Assembly (NCBI GenBank): GCA_041395325.1
Contig: JAWLAT010000003.1
Location: 1-64,000 of the forward strand
Direction: 5' to 3'
Length of the DNA stretch: 64,000 nucleotides
Source: JAWLAT01 sp041395325
GTDB lineage: Bacteria > Pseudomonadota > Gammaproteobacteria > Xanthomonadales > SZUA-5
Below the pieces are notes generated by a model, which did not search any database, was not told where the DNA came from, and saw nothing but the letters and a program-made list of their open reading frames with translations. Position numbers and translations under genes: made by a program. Below are positions 50,848 through 60,639 of this stretch, piece by piece. Numbering within the stretch: the stretch's first letter is position 1; every line of letters begins with the position of its first letter.

Positions 50848-52911
50848 ATGCACGAGCACACCGACATTTTTCTGACCAGTCTGGCCGCCGTGCTCTGCGT
50901 GGCGGCTGTGACGACGCTGCTCTTTCAGCGGCTGCGGCTGCCCATCGTGCTGGGCTATTTGCTGGCCGGTGCGATCATCGGTCCGCATCTGGGGCTGCTC
51001 AATGTTGCCGACGAAGGCACGGTCACGACGCTGTCCGAGCTGGGCGTGATCCTGCTGATGTTCTTCCTGGGCCTGGAATTCAGCCTGGGAAAACTGGCCC
51101 GGGTGGGCGCACGGGGCATTCTGATCGCTGTGCTGGAGGTGGGTTTCCTGCTCTGGCTGGGCACGGCCATTGGTGGTGCTTTTGGCTTCTCCGCCGTGCA
51201 GAGTTTCTTCATCGGCGGCATCGTGGCGATCGGCAGTACCACAATCATTGCCAAGGTCTTTGAGGAACAACGGATCGGTGGGGAACTGCGCGGTCTGGTG
51301 TTTGCCGTGTTGATTGTTGAAGACCTGCTGGCGGTCTTGCTGCTGGCGCTGTATACGACGCTCGGCCGCGGCGAGGAGATGACCGGCTGGGGCCTGGCGC
51401 AGGAAGGCTTGCGGCTGGTCGGCTTCCTGGCGGCGCTGATCATCGTCGGTCTGCTGGTCGTGCCACGTCTGATGAGCGCGGTGGTCAAGGTCAATCGGCC
51501 CGAAACCACCCTGGTGACCTCGATCGGCATCTGTTTTGCCGCGGCGCTGGCGGCTCAGCATTTCGGCTATTCGGTGGCGCTGGGTGCGTTCCTCGCGGGC
51601 TCGCTGGTGGCCGAGTCTGGCGAGGAACATCGGGTGGAGTCGCTGGTGCGGCCGGTCCGCGACGTCTTCGCCGCAGTGTTCTTCGTGGCCGTGGGAATGA
51701 CCATCGATCCGGCCATCCTGGTGCGCTACTGGGAACTGGTCCTCGCGCTGACGCTGGTGGTGATGCTGGGCAAGCCGCTCGCAGTCGCACTCGGTGCCTT
51801 CGCCACCGGCGTCGGAGTCCGCACCTCGATCCGCACCGGCATGACCTTGTCTCAGATCGGCGAGTTCTCCTTCATCATCGCCGGACTCGGCGTCGCACTG
51901 GGCAGCCTGGAGCCCAAGGTCTACTCGATTGCCGTCTCGGTCGCCGCCGTGACCGCCTTCACCACGCCCTACATGGTTCGATTCGCCAATCCCATCGCCG
52001 CTTGGGTGGATGCCAAGCTGCCACGACCGCTGCAGACCTTCGCCGCGCTGTGGGGCAGCTGGATCGAGCAGCTGGGCCAGCGTCGCGAGCCCGATGCGGC
52101 TCGCCGCAGCGGGCTGCAGCGACTCGGTGTGCTGCTGCTGGTGGATTGTCTGTTGCTGTGGGCCGTGGTCATCGGCGCGGCCCTGGGTGGCGAGGAGCTG
52201 AGCGTCTGGCTGGAGGCGCGCACGCCGCTGGCGGCCGAAGCCGCCTACTGGGGTGTGCTGTTCGGCTCGGCTCTGTTGCTGGCTCCGCTGCTGCTGGGCA
52301 TATTCCGCCTGTCGCGGGCGCTGGCACGGCGGCTCAGTCGGCTGGCGCTGCCACGCAACGACGACGGCGTGGATTTCGGCGACGCGCCACGCCGCGCATT
52401 GCTGGTGGGCCTGGAACTGGGGATCCTGTTGCTGGTCGGCATCTCCAGTCTGGCGATCACCCAACCCTTTCTGCCGGCCTTCCGCGGCGCGGCCGTACTG
52501 GCGGTGCTGCTGCTGGCCGTGGCGATTGCCTTCTGGCGCAGCGCCACCAACCTGCAAGGCCACGTACAGGCCGGTTCGGTCGCGATCCTGGAAGCGATCA
52601 CCCGGCGCGCACCGGGCGCAGGTGCCGGCGCCGAAGCGCATGCGCTGGAACAGCTGCAGGAGTTGCTGCCGGGCCTGGGCGAGCTCTTCCCGGTGCAGGT
52701 CGATGGCCAGAGTCCGGTGGTGGGCCAGACGCTGGCCGAACTCAATCTGCGCGCACGCACCGGTGCCACCGTGCTGGTGATCCGCCGCGGCGAGGATTCG
52801 GTCCTGACCCCCGACGGCCACGAGCGCGTGGCCAAGGGCGACACCCTGGTGCTGGCCGGGTCCAGGCGCGCCGTCGAGGCGGCCGCCGAGTTGCTCGAAG
52901 GCGCCGAGTAG
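50848..52911 (+). CDS. Kef-type K+(Na+)/H+ antiporter with TrkA-C domain
   Basis: The 687-aa protein has an N-terminal CPA2 sodium/proton exchanger domain with about twelve helices (residues 5-385; LGYLLAGAIIGPHLGLL, LFFLGLEFSLGKL-type motif, DLLAVLLLAL), additional helices (430-560) and a C-terminal TrkA-C/RCK-like domain (about 600-680; ATVLVIRRGEDSVLTPDG, KGDTLVLAGS). There is no TrkA-N nucleotide-binding domain. It would exchange K+ or Na+ for protons under osmotic or electrophile stress. Its divergent neighbour is a Kbp-type K+-binding protein. Confidence 0.88.
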   Translation: MHEHTDIFLTSLAAVLCVAAVTTLLFQRLRLPIVLGYLLAGAIIGPHLGLLNVADEGTVTTLSELGVILLMFFLGLEFSLGKLARVGARGILIAVLEVGFLLWLGTAIGGAFGFSAVQSFFIGGIVAIGSTTIIAKVFEEQRIGGELRGLVFAVLIVEDLLAVLLLALYTTLGRGEEMTGWGLAQEGLRLVGFLAALIIVGLLVVPRLMSAVVKVNRPETTLVTSIGICFAAALAAQHFGYSVALGAFLAGSLVAESGEEHRVESLVRPVRDVFAAVFFVAVGMTIDPAILVRYWELVLALTLVVMLGKPLAVALGAFATGVGVRTSIRTGMTLSQIGEFSFIIAGLGVALGSLEPKVYSIAVSVAAVTAFTTPYMVRFANPIAAWVDAKLPRPLQTFAALWGSWIEQLGQRREPDAARRSGLQRLGVLLLVDCLLLWAVVIGAALGGEELSVWLEARTPLAAEAAYWGVLFGSALLLAPLLLGIFRLSRALARRLSRLALPRNDDGVDFGDAPRRALLVGLELGILLLVGISSLAITQPFLPAFRGAAVLAVLLLAVAIAFWRSATNLQGHVQAGSVAILEAITRRAPGAGAGAEAHALEQLQELLPGLGELFPVQVDGQSPVVGQTLAELNLRARTGATVLVIRRGEDSVLTPDGHERVAKGDTLVLAGSRRAVEAAAELLEGAE

Positions 52912-52988
52912 TGACCTCCGCCAGCGACCGCTGGCATGTCCTCGGGACGGGCGGAACTTCCCAACGCATGGTCCGGACACACTGAGCC

Positions 52989-54209
52989 ATGTCCGGCAGC
53001 GTGGTGATCATCGGTGGTGGGCCAGCCGGTCTGATGGCGGCCGAAGCGGTGCTGCAGGCCGGCTTGCCCGCCGCACTGTACGAGGCCGCCCCCAGCGTGG
53101 GGCGAAAAATCCTGATTGCCGGCAAGGGCGGCCTGAACCTGACCCACAGCGAGGCCTGGCCGGACTTCGTGGCCCGCTATCGCGAAGCGGCACCAAGGGT
53201 GAGCGACTGGCTGCAGGAATTCGACGCGCTGGCCTTGCGACGCTGGGCAGCCGAACTGGGCATCGAAACGGTGGTGGGCAGCTCCGGGCGGGTTTTCCCA
53301 GCCGACTTCAAGGCCGCGCCCCTGTTGCGCGGTTGGGTTCGTCGCCTGCGGCAGAGCGGGCTGGCACTGCACACCGGACATCGTTTCACCGGCTGGGACG
53401 CGGACGGCCACCTGCGCATCGAGACGCCCTCATCTGGCACCCTGCAACTGCAGCCGGCGGCGACCATTCTCGCCCTGGGCGGCGCCAGCTGGAGCCGCCT
53501 GGGTGCCGACGGCCGTTGGGTGGAGATGCTGCGCACGGCCGCCATCGACGTGGCCCCGCTGGTGCCGAGCAACTGTGGCTTTGAGTGCGACTGGAGTGCC
53601 CACTTCGCCGCACGCCATCCCGGTGCACCGGTCAAGCCAGTCGCCGCTGCGCTCAGCGCCGCCGGCGAGCGCGTGCAGGGCGAGTTCGTCATTACCGCCG
53701 AGGGCATCGAAGGCAGCTTGGTCTATGCGCTGTCCGCACCGCTGCGGCGGTCGATCGAACAGAGCGGCACGGCCACCCTGTGGCTGGATCTGCTGCCAGG
53801 ACGCTCACTGACAGCAACGCGAACTGCCTTGCAGCAGGATCGGCGCGGGCGCAGCTGGAGTGAATTCCTGCGCCGGCAGCTTCGCCTGACCGACGTGCGG
53901 GCCGGCTTGTTGCGCGAGCTGGCGCCACCCTCGGCCTGGCAGGACCCAGTCCAGCTGGCCGAGCTGATCCACGCTTTGCCGCTGCCGCTGCTGCGACCGC
54001 GGCCACTGGACGAGGCGATCAGCTGTGGCGGCGGCGTCCGCCTGGCCGAATTGGATGCCAGCGGCATGCTGCTGCGTCGGCCGGGTGTCTGGTGTGCCGG
54101 AGAGATGGTCGATTGGGAAGCACCCACCGGCGGCTATCTGCTCAATGCCTGTCTGGCCGCCGGGCTGGCGGCCGGTCGGGCCGCAGCGGCCTGGGTTCGG
54201 CGCGACTGA
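52989..54209 (+). CDS. FAD-dependent oxidoreductase, HI0933/YhiN-like (TIGR03862 type)
   Basis: The 406-aa flavoprotein has an N-terminal dinucleotide motif GGGPAGLMAAE near residue 9, the family motif GRKILIAGKGGLNLTHSE near 38, GRVFPADFKA near 98, and a C-terminal FAD-contact segment (GVWCAGEMVDWEAPTGGYLLNACLAAG). Its substrate is unknown. It starts 77 bp after the antiporter gene. Confidence 0.88.
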   Translation: MSGSVVIIGGGPAGLMAAEAVLQAGLPAALYEAAPSVGRKILIAGKGGLNLTHSEAWPDFVARYREAAPRVSDWLQEFDALALRRWAAELGIETVVGSSGRVFPADFKAAPLLRGWVRRLRQSGLALHTGHRFTGWDADGHLRIETPSSGTLQLQPAATILALGGASWSRLGADGRWVEMLRTAAIDVAPLVPSNCGFECDWSAHFAARHPGAPVKPVAAALSAAGERVQGEFVITAEGIEGSLVYALSAPLRRSIEQSGTATLWLDLLPGRSLTATRTALQQDRRGRSWSEFLRRQLRLTDVRAGLLRELAPPSAWQDPVQLAELIHALPLPLLRPRPLDEAISCGGGVRLAELDASGMLLRRPGVWCAGEMVDWEAPTGGYLLNACLAAGLAAGRAAAAWVRRD

Positions 54210-54314
54210 TCAGAAAGGCCCGTGCTCGTCGAGCATTCGGGCTGGCATCATCAGCAGCTTGCAGCATGGGCAGGAAGGGATGAGAGCGACTCCGGCCTCC
54301 GCGATGGCCAACCG

Positions 54315-55640
54315 ATGAATCTGTCCAGCTCTCTGGAAGGCCGGCTGGCGACCCTGCTGATCATCGTCGGCATGGCCGGCTTTGGCCTGGGCTTTGGCAT
54401 GGGCGCCAACGATCTGCCTCCGCTGCTCGCCTGGCTGGCGGCGGCCTTCGTGTTTCTGATGATGGCGCTGTGGCTGGCGCGCCTGCTGGGTCGACCGGTA
54501 GCGGCGCTGGTACGCGCCCTGGCCGGTGCGGTGCACAGCTTTCGCGACGGCGACTTTGCCTTTTCCATCCATGCCGATCGGCAGGACGAGTTTGGCGAAC
54601 TGGTGCAGGCACATAACGAACTGGGCCGGGTCCTGCGCACCGACCGGCAGCAGCGCTTCCAACACGAGTTGATGCTCGACACAGTGGTGCAGAACACCCC
54701 CACGGCGCTGCTGCTGAGCAACGCCCGCGGCCACATCGTCTACGCCAATGTCGCCGCTCGTCATCTGCTCGCCGGCGGTCGCAAGATCGAGGGTGCCCAC
54801 GTCGAAGAGCTGCTCTCGGCCGGACCCAACGGGCTGACCGAGGCGCTGCTGCAAGGGGAAACCGGGCTCTATCACGCCGAGATCGATGGGCATGAGGAGA
54901 GCTTCCACCTGGATCGCCGTGACCTGCAGTTGAACGGTCAGAAGCACCGACTGCTGCTGATCAAGCATCTGACCCGTGAGCTGACCCGGCAGGAAGTGGC
55001 GACCTGGAAGAAGGTGATCCGGGTGATCAGCCACGAGCTCAACAATTCACTGGCACCGGTGATCTCGCTGTGCCATTCCGGCCAGGCCCTGTTGCGCGCC
55101 GGTCAATACGAGCGATTGCCCAAGGTGCTGGAGACCATTGGCGAGCGGGCCAAGCATCTGGAGGGCTTCGTCAAGGGTTACGCCGGCTTTGCCAAGCTGC
55201 CGTTGCCCCGACCCGAGTCCATTGTCTGGTCGGAGCTGATCGATGCCCTGGCCGCGCAATGGTCCTTTCGACTGGTCACGCCCGCACCGGCGACCAAAGG
55301 GTGGTTTGATCGCACTCAGATCGAACAGGTGCTGATCAACCTACTGAAGAACGCCCATGAATCGGGGTCAGCGGAGACCGATGTGGAGCTGGCCATTCAG
55401 CCATTGCCGGGCCGGGTGCGCATCGAGGTGCGGGATCGCGGCGGCGGCATGAGCGCGGCCGTGCTGGAGAACGCCTTGATCCCCTTCTACTCGACCAAGC
55501 GCAGCGGCTCGGGCATTGGTCTGGCCCTGGCGCGGGAGATCGCCGAGGCCCATGGCGGGCGCCTGGGTTTGCAGAACCGGGAAGGTGGCGGACTCAGCGT
55601 CAGTCTGGAGTTGCCCGACGCCCCCAATCGATCCGGTTGA
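54315..55640 (+). CDS. NtrY-like orphan sensor histidine kinase
   Basis: The 441-aa kinase has two N-terminal helices (LLIIVGMAGFGLGFGMG and LLAWLAAAFVFLMMALWLA), a HAMP-like region, a PAS domain (about 130-220; DTVVQNTPTALLLSN), an H-box RVISHELNNSLAPVI typical of NtrY-type kinases, and HATPase motifs (NLLKNAHE, DRGGGM, GSGIGLALAREI). No response regulator gene is adjacent. ATG 54315 places the first helix at the N-terminus. Confidence 0.88.
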   Translation: MNLSSSLEGRLATLLIIVGMAGFGLGFGMGANDLPPLLAWLAAAFVFLMMALWLARLLGRPVAALVRALAGAVHSFRDGDFAFSIHADRQDEFGELVQAHNELGRVLRTDRQQRFQHELMLDTVVQNTPTALLLSNARGHIVYANVAARHLLAGGRKIEGAHVEELLSAGPNGLTEALLQGETGLYHAEIDGHEESFHLDRRDLQLNGQKHRLLLIKHLTRELTRQEVATWKKVIRVISHELNNSLAPVISLCHSGQALLRAGQYERLPKVLETIGERAKHLEGFVKGYAGFAKLPLPRPESIVWSELIDALAAQWSFRLVTPAPATKGWFDRTQIEQVLINLLKNAHESGSAETDVELAIQPLPGRVRIEVRDRGGGMSAAVLENALIPFYSTKRSGSGIGLALAREIAEAHGGRLGLQNREGGGLSVSLELPDAPNRSG

Positions 55641-55655
55641 CGGTCAGCCAGTTGG

Positions 55656-57701
55656 CTACGCGGCCAGTCCGTGGCTGCGCAGCAACGGTTCCAGTTCTGG
55701 CTCGCGGCCACGGAAGGCAACGAAGGACTCCAGTGCTGGCCGGGTGGCGCCGACGGCGAGGATTTCCTGGCGGAAGCGCGAGCCGGTGGCCGGATCCAGC
55801 ACGTCGCGCTCACTGAAGGCGGCAAAGGCATCGGCGGACAGCACCTCAGCCCACAGATAGCTGTAGTAGCCGGCCGCATAGCCGCCGGCAAAAATGTGTC
55901 CGAAAGCGTGGGCAAAGCGATTCCAGCTGGGCGGCTGGATCACGGCGACTTCTTCGCGAACCTGCCGCAACACCGGATAAACGGGGTCGACCTGCCCCGG
56001 CTGATATTCCAGGTGCATGCGGAAATCGAACAGCGCAAATTCCAGCTGACGCACCAGCCACAGGCCGGCGTGATAGTGACGACCGGCCAGCATGCGCTCG
56101 TACAGCGCCTGCGGCAGCACCTCGCCGGTATCGACATGACGCGCCATCCGGTCGAGCACGCGGCGCTCCCAGCAGAAGTTCTCGAGGAACTGGCTGGGCA
56201 GTTCAACGGCGTCCCATTCGACGCCACCGATGCCGCCAACCCGGGGCCAGCTGACTTCAGTCAGCATGTGGTGCAGGCCATGGCCGAACTCATGGAAGAG
56301 TGTGGTGACTTCGTCAAACAGCAGCAGTGCCGGCTTGCCACCGGTGGGCGGGGCGAAATTGCAGGTCAGATAGGCCACCGGCAGGCGCTGCTGGTCAAAG
56401 GCCGAGCGCGACACGCAGACATCCATCCAGGCGCCGCCGCGTTTGGCCTGACGGGCAAAGGGATCGAGATAGAAGCCGGCTCGGGCGCTGCCACCCTCGC
56501 TGATCTCGTAGTAGTGGACATCACTGTGCCAGGTGGGCACGTCATCGCGGCGCCGAATCTGCAGACCGAACAGCTCATCGCACAGGTCGAACAATCCCTG
56601 CAGCACCTGCGGCAGCGGGAAGTAGGGCTTCAGCTCCTCGTCACGCAGCTCGAACAGCCTTTCCTTCTGCCGTTCGGCGGCGAAAGCCACATCCCAAGGC
56701 TCCAGTTGCGGCAGACCCAGCTCGGCCGCGGCAAATTGTTGCAGCTGGTCCCGCTCAGCCAGGGCCGCCGGACGCGCCTTGGCCACCAGCCCATGCAGGA
56801 AGTCGAGCACTTCCTGCGGCTCGCGGGCCATCTTGGTGGCCAGCGACAGGTGTGCGGCACTGTCGTAGCCGAGCAGACCGGCGGCTTCGTGCCGCAACGC
56901 CAGGATCTGTGCCATCCGTGGACCGTTGTCGTACTGACCGGCTTGCGGGCCCTGGTCGGAAGCGCGGGTCTGGTAAGCCTCGTACAGGGTCCGGCGCAAG
57001 TCGCGGTCCTGCGCGTGGGTCATGATGGCCAGATAGCACGGCGCCTTCAGGGTGAGCAGATAGCCGCTCAAGGACTGGGCCTGTGCCGCCTCACGCAGAC
57101 CGGCGAGTGCGCTCTCCGGCAAGCCTTGCAGGCGCTCGGATGTTTCGAGGTGCAGCTGCCAGGCGTCGGTGGCATCGGTGACCGCCTGCTCGAATTCGGC
57201 CTGCAGCCGGGCCAACTCGGTGCTGATCTGACGGAAGCGGCTGCGGGCGGGCTCGTCCAGCGCCACGCCGCCGAGGCGGAAGTCGCGCAGGGCATCGGCC
57301 AGTACGGCCCGCTCGGCGGCGCTGTGTGAATCCGCGTCCGGCTGCTGCGAGACGGCCTCAAAGCGCTCATACAGACCGCGGTGCTGCGCCAACTCGGCGT
57401 GGAAAGCCGTCAGCGCGTCCAATGCCGTCAGATAGGCCTGTCGCCAGGCCGGCGTGTCGGCCACCGAATGCAGATGCGAGACCGGGGAAAAACTGCGGGC
57501 CAAACGGTCAGCTGCCGCCTCCAATGGTGCGACCGCCCGATCGAAGTCCAGTGCAGTCGAGTCGGCCAGAATCTGTTCGACCCGCTGCCGATACTCGGCC
57601 AGCCGCTGAGTCACGGCAGCGTCCACCTGTTCCGCTGCCAGGCGAGGAAAATCGGGCCACTGGCGGTCGTCTAGCAGGGGATTGGCGGTGTCGGGGCTCA
57701 T
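55656..57701 (-). CDS. prlC: Oligopeptidase A (M3 metallopeptidase)
   Basis: Oligopeptidase A degrades cytoplasmic peptides, including cleaved signal peptides. The 681-aa length equals E. coli OpdA. The zinc site HEFGHGLHHML is near residue 470, with a downstream Glu in the GGVEWDAVELPSQFLENF segment. ATG 57701 (MSPDTANPLLDDRQWP) is chosen by homology. The next gene upstream ends 8 bp away on the same strand. Confidence 0.93.
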   Translation of the reverse strand: MSPDTANPLLDDRQWPDFPRLAAEQVDAAVTQRLAEYRQRVEQILADSTALDFDRAVAPLEAAADRLARSFSPVSHLHSVADTPAWRQAYLTALDALTAFHAELAQHRGLYERFEAVSQQPDADSHSAAERAVLADALRDFRLGGVALDEPARSRFRQISTELARLQAEFEQAVTDATDAWQLHLETSERLQGLPESALAGLREAAQAQSLSGYLLTLKAPCYLAIMTHAQDRDLRRTLYEAYQTRASDQGPQAGQYDNGPRMAQILALRHEAAGLLGYDSAAHLSLATKMAREPQEVLDFLHGLVAKARPAALAERDQLQQFAAAELGLPQLEPWDVAFAAERQKERLFELRDEELKPYFPLPQVLQGLFDLCDELFGLQIRRRDDVPTWHSDVHYYEISEGGSARAGFYLDPFARQAKRGGAWMDVCVSRSAFDQQRLPVAYLTCNFAPPTGGKPALLLFDEVTTLFHEFGHGLHHMLTEVSWPRVGGIGGVEWDAVELPSQFLENFCWERRVLDRMARHVDTGEVLPQALYERMLAGRHYHAGLWLVRQLEFALFDFRMHLEYQPGQVDPVYPVLRQVREEVAVIQPPSWNRFAHAFGHIFAGGYAAGYYSYLWAEVLSADAFAAFSERDVLDPATGSRFRQEILAVGATRPALESFVAFRGREPELEPLLRSHGLAA

Positions 57702-57709
57702 GCGCATAC

Positions 57710-58888
57710 TCAGCTGGGGTCTGTGTCGGTGGTGTGCAGCGGCCATTCCTGAGGCAGCGGCAAGTTCTCGTCGTCGAGCAACGGGGCGTCGCAGGCGCGC
57801 TCACGCCATTCCCGCAGGACCGGACCATCGGCCGCGATGTCATAGCGTTGCCATTGGCCGCAGTCCCCCGCGCCGCGATAGCGAGTGAGGATGGTGATCT
57901 CGCCGCGCTGGCGGTCTACCTCGTCCAGGCCATACAGGGTGCTGTGGGCCGAGCTCAGCCTCTCCTCTCCCAGGTCCGGCGGGTAACCGGGCAGGGTCAG
58001 CAGCTGGCTGCGTTCCAGTCGACCCGGCGGCAACCAGGCATAGATGAAGCTCTCCTGATAGGCCAGCGACCCACAGCTGATCCGCAGCAGATTGGCGGTG
58101 GCGCCAAAGCTGAGCAAGTTCAGCCCACCGCTCTGGTCGCCCGCATGCTGAGCCTGGAAGCGTGCCTCGCAGTCGTCCGACCAGTCCAACCAGTCACGCC
58201 AGGCCAGTCGTTGCTGAACCGTGGCCGGTGCACTGAGGCCGGGCAACGGCCGGCGCCAGCGCTGTTCGCCGAGGGCGTCGAAAGTGAGCGGCTGCAGCGC
58301 ATCCCGTGCCAGCCAGCCGTCGGTGCTGCGGCCAGCGGTCAGATACAGCGCCAGGACGAACGCATCCTGGTCGTCGCTGATGGCAATGGCGTCGCCGCGG
58401 ACCAGATAGGCTCGGCGCTGCGCCTGTGCCGTCGGCCGCTCGTGAAAATGGGCACGTGGCGAGTCAATCAGGCGGATCTGTCGCCAGTCCTGCGACTGCG
58501 TCAGCTCGAAACTCGGTGCAGCCGTCAGTGATTCATGGAAGGCCTCGCAACCCCGAGGCGCACGGGCCAGCTGCATCTGCCAGCGCGCCTCGCCCGCTTG
58601 CGCTCGACCCAGCACGCGGTCGTCACCGGCAGCCAGCAGCAGTTTCCACTGGCCGTCGGTCAGCGGACGGCCGTACAGCGCGAAGCGGCAATGACTGCCG
58701 TCCTCGCTGCGTTCATACAGGCCCGTCAGCAGCGGACCGTCTTCATCTCGATCAAGAGCCAGTCGCAGCTGCGGGCCGTACTGCCCGGAGGGGAGCAGGG
58801 CCTGGGCCGGCGCGGCCCAGGTCAGGGCAGTACCGAGCAACACCACCCACCCGCGCAAACCCAAGCTCCAGCGTCTGACGACTGTCAT
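57710..58888 (-). CDS. Secreted protein of unknown function, weakly DUF1176-like
   Basis: The 392-aa product has a signal peptide (LGLRGWVVLLGTALTWAAPAQA). The C-terminal region with FGATANLLRISCGSLAYQE and TRYRGAGDCGQWQRYD faintly resembles DUF1176 proteins, which I offer only as a possibility. Four Cys residues could form disulfides. It lies 8 bp upstream of prlC and is probably co-transcribed with it. Confidence 0.6.
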   Translation of the reverse strand: MTVVRRWSLGLRGWVVLLGTALTWAAPAQALLPSGQYGPQLRLALDRDEDGPLLTGLYERSEDGSHCRFALYGRPLTDGQWKLLLAAGDDRVLGRAQAGEARWQMQLARAPRGCEAFHESLTAAPSFELTQSQDWRQIRLIDSPRAHFHERPTAQAQRRAYLVRGDAIAISDDQDAFVLALYLTAGRSTDGWLARDALQPLTFDALGEQRWRRPLPGLSAPATVQQRLAWRDWLDWSDDCEARFQAQHAGDQSGGLNLLSFGATANLLRISCGSLAYQESFIYAWLPPGRLERSQLLTLPGYPPDLGEERLSSAHSTLYGLDEVDRQRGEITILTRYRGAGDCGQWQRYDIAADGPVLREWRERACDAPLLDDENLPLPQEWPLHTTDTDPS

Positions 58889-58909
58889 CGCCGCCGGCCT
58901 CGTGTGCGC

Positions 58910-60406
58910 TCAGCTGGAGCGCTTCATGAACTGGAAGAACTCGTCGTTCGACTTGGTGTTCTTCATCTTGTCCAGCAGGAACTCGATCGCCGCCAGCTCG
59001 TCCATCGGGTGCAGCAGCTTGCGCAGGATCCAGATCTTCTGCAGGAAGTCCGGATCAATCAGCAGTTCCTCGCGGCGCGTGCCGGACCGGTTGATGTTCA
59101 GTGCAGGGTAAACGCGCTTCTCGGCGACACGGCGATCCAGATGCACTTCCATGTTGCCGGTGCCCTTGAACTCCTCGTAGATCACCTCGTCCATCTTGCT
59201 ACCGGTTTCCACCAGCGCCGTGGCCAGGATGGTCAGCGAGCCACCTTCCTCGATCTTGCGCGCCGCGCCAAAGAAACGCTTCGGACGCTGCAGGGCGTTG
59301 GCGTCCACACCGCCGGTCAGCACCTTGCCGGAGCTGGGCACCACGGTGTTGTAGGCGCGCGCCAGGCGAGTGATGGAATCGAGCAGGATGACCACATCCA
59401 TCTTGTGCTCGACCAGGCGCTTGGCCCGTTCGATCACCATCTCGGCGACCTGCACGTGACGGGCCGCCGGCTCGTCGAAGGTCGACGCGATGACTTCGCC
59501 ACCGTTGTGAATCATCCGCAGCATCTCGGTCACTTCCTCGGGCCGCTCGTCGATGAGCAGCACGAACAGCTTGACCTCGGGATGATTGGCCATGATGGCC
59601 TGGGCGACGTTCTGCAACAGCATCGTCTTGCCCGCCTTGGGCGGCGAGACGATCAGGCCACGCTGGCCCTTGCCCACCGGCGAGACCAGATCCATGATGC
59701 GGCCGGTGATGTCTTCCGACGAGCCATTGCCGCGCTCCAGCGTCAACCGCTGGGTCGGGTAGTAGGGCGTCAGATTCTCGAACAGAATCTGGTTTTTCTT
59801 GCTTTCCGGCGGCTGGTCATTGATGTCATCAACCTTGAGCAGCGCGAAGTAACGCTCGCCTTCCTTCGGCGGCCGGATCTTGCCGCGAATGTAGTCACCG
59901 GTACGCAGATTGAAGCGCCGAATCTGACTGGGACTGACATAGATGTCGTCAGGACCGGCCAGATAGGAGGAATCGGCCGCACGCAAGAAGCCGAAGCCAT
60001 CGGAGAGGATTTCCAGCACGCCATCGCCGGCGATGCTGGCGCCACTACGGGCATGGGCCTTGAGCAGCGCGAAGATGATGTCCTGCTTACGCGCGCGGGC
60101 GACGCCTTCGAGATTCATCTCGTTGGCGATTTCGAGCAGTTCGCCCACTGACTTGAGCTTGAGCTCGGTCAGGTTCATCGGCGGCAACTGAGGTGCCGGC
60201 GGACCCGGTGGGGCCGCTGCTGCTGGTTGCTCGCTGGAAGCACCGACGTTGCCGTCGGCATCGTCCTGATCGATGGCTTCGCGGGGGGGCTGTTCACCAC
60301 CCTTGTTGCGATCGTTGCGGGGGGAGCGATGGCGGCGCCGGCTCTTGGGCGGCTCGGACGCGCCCGCCTCGGCGCTCCGTTCGGGGGCGCTGTTTTCAGA
60401 ATTCAA
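58910..60406 (-). CDS. rho: Transcription termination factor Rho with an Arg-rich N-terminal extension
   Basis: Rho is the hexameric RNA helicase that terminates transcription. The conserved protein starts at MNLTELKLKSVGELLEIA (ATG 60178; 422 aa) with the RNA-binding region, FGFLRA (cold-shock-like domain), Walker A SPPKAGKTMLL and ILLDSITRLARAYN. The open frame continues 76 codons upstream to TTG 60406 (498 aa) with an Arg/Pro/Ala-rich, disordered segment (PPKSRRRHRSPRNDR). Similar extensions are known in Rho of related groups, so I annotate the long form; neither start has a clear Shine-Dalgarno. Confidence 0.93.
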   Translation of the reverse strand: MNSENSAPERSAEAGASEPPKSRRRHRSPRNDRNKGGEQPPREAIDQDDADGNVGASSEQPAAAAPPGPPAPQLPPMNLTELKLKSVGELLEIANEMNLEGVARARKQDIIFALLKAHARSGASIAGDGVLEILSDGFGFLRAADSSYLAGPDDIYVSPSQIRRFNLRTGDYIRGKIRPPKEGERYFALLKVDDINDQPPESKKNQILFENLTPYYPTQRLTLERGNGSSEDITGRIMDLVSPVGKGQRGLIVSPPKAGKTMLLQNVAQAIMANHPEVKLFVLLIDERPEEVTEMLRMIHNGGEVIASTFDEPAARHVQVAEMVIERAKRLVEHKMDVVILLDSITRLARAYNTVVPSSGKVLTGGVDANALQRPKRFFGAARKIEEGGSLTILATALVETGSKMDEVIYEEFKGTGNMEVHLDRRVAEKRVYPALNINRSGTRREELLIDPDFLQKIWILRKLLHPMDELAAIEFLLDKMKNTKSNDEFFQFMKRSS

Positions 60407-60580
60407 GGGTATCTACCGCAGGCGGAACCGACGCGGTTCCGGAAGTGGCCGCGACGTTAGCATGTGGCGCGGGCGCGGGTCCAGCGGGTCGAAAGGCACG
60501 GCCGGTGGCCGTTTGGCGGGCCTTGGAAAGCGCCAGCTGGTGTTGCCGACGGCCCGCCGTGAATCTCATCTGCACGTTCT

Positions 60581-60596
60581 TGTGACGATCATCACG
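60581..60596. promoter_or_regulatory. CRP/Clp-type binding site
   Basis: TGTGA-CGATCA-TCACG matches the CRP/Clp consensus TGTGA-N6-TCACA at nine of ten positions. It lies between divergent rho and the AraC-type gene, about 44 bp before the latter's start, so it could activate or repress either. Confidence 0.6.
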
Positions 60597-60639
60597 TTAC
60601 GATCAGTGACACTGGCGATGCTTTGCCCGGAGGAGACCC

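Noticed and set aside
50785..52980. A 731-codon minus-strand frame opposite the antiporter gene
   Set aside because: It is Gln/His/Arg-rich with no domain logic and mirrors the real coding strand, an effect of high GC content. Similar antisense frames at 7300-8955, 13716-15035, 18154-19974, 30960-32690, 36547-38001 and 58535-60151 were also left out.
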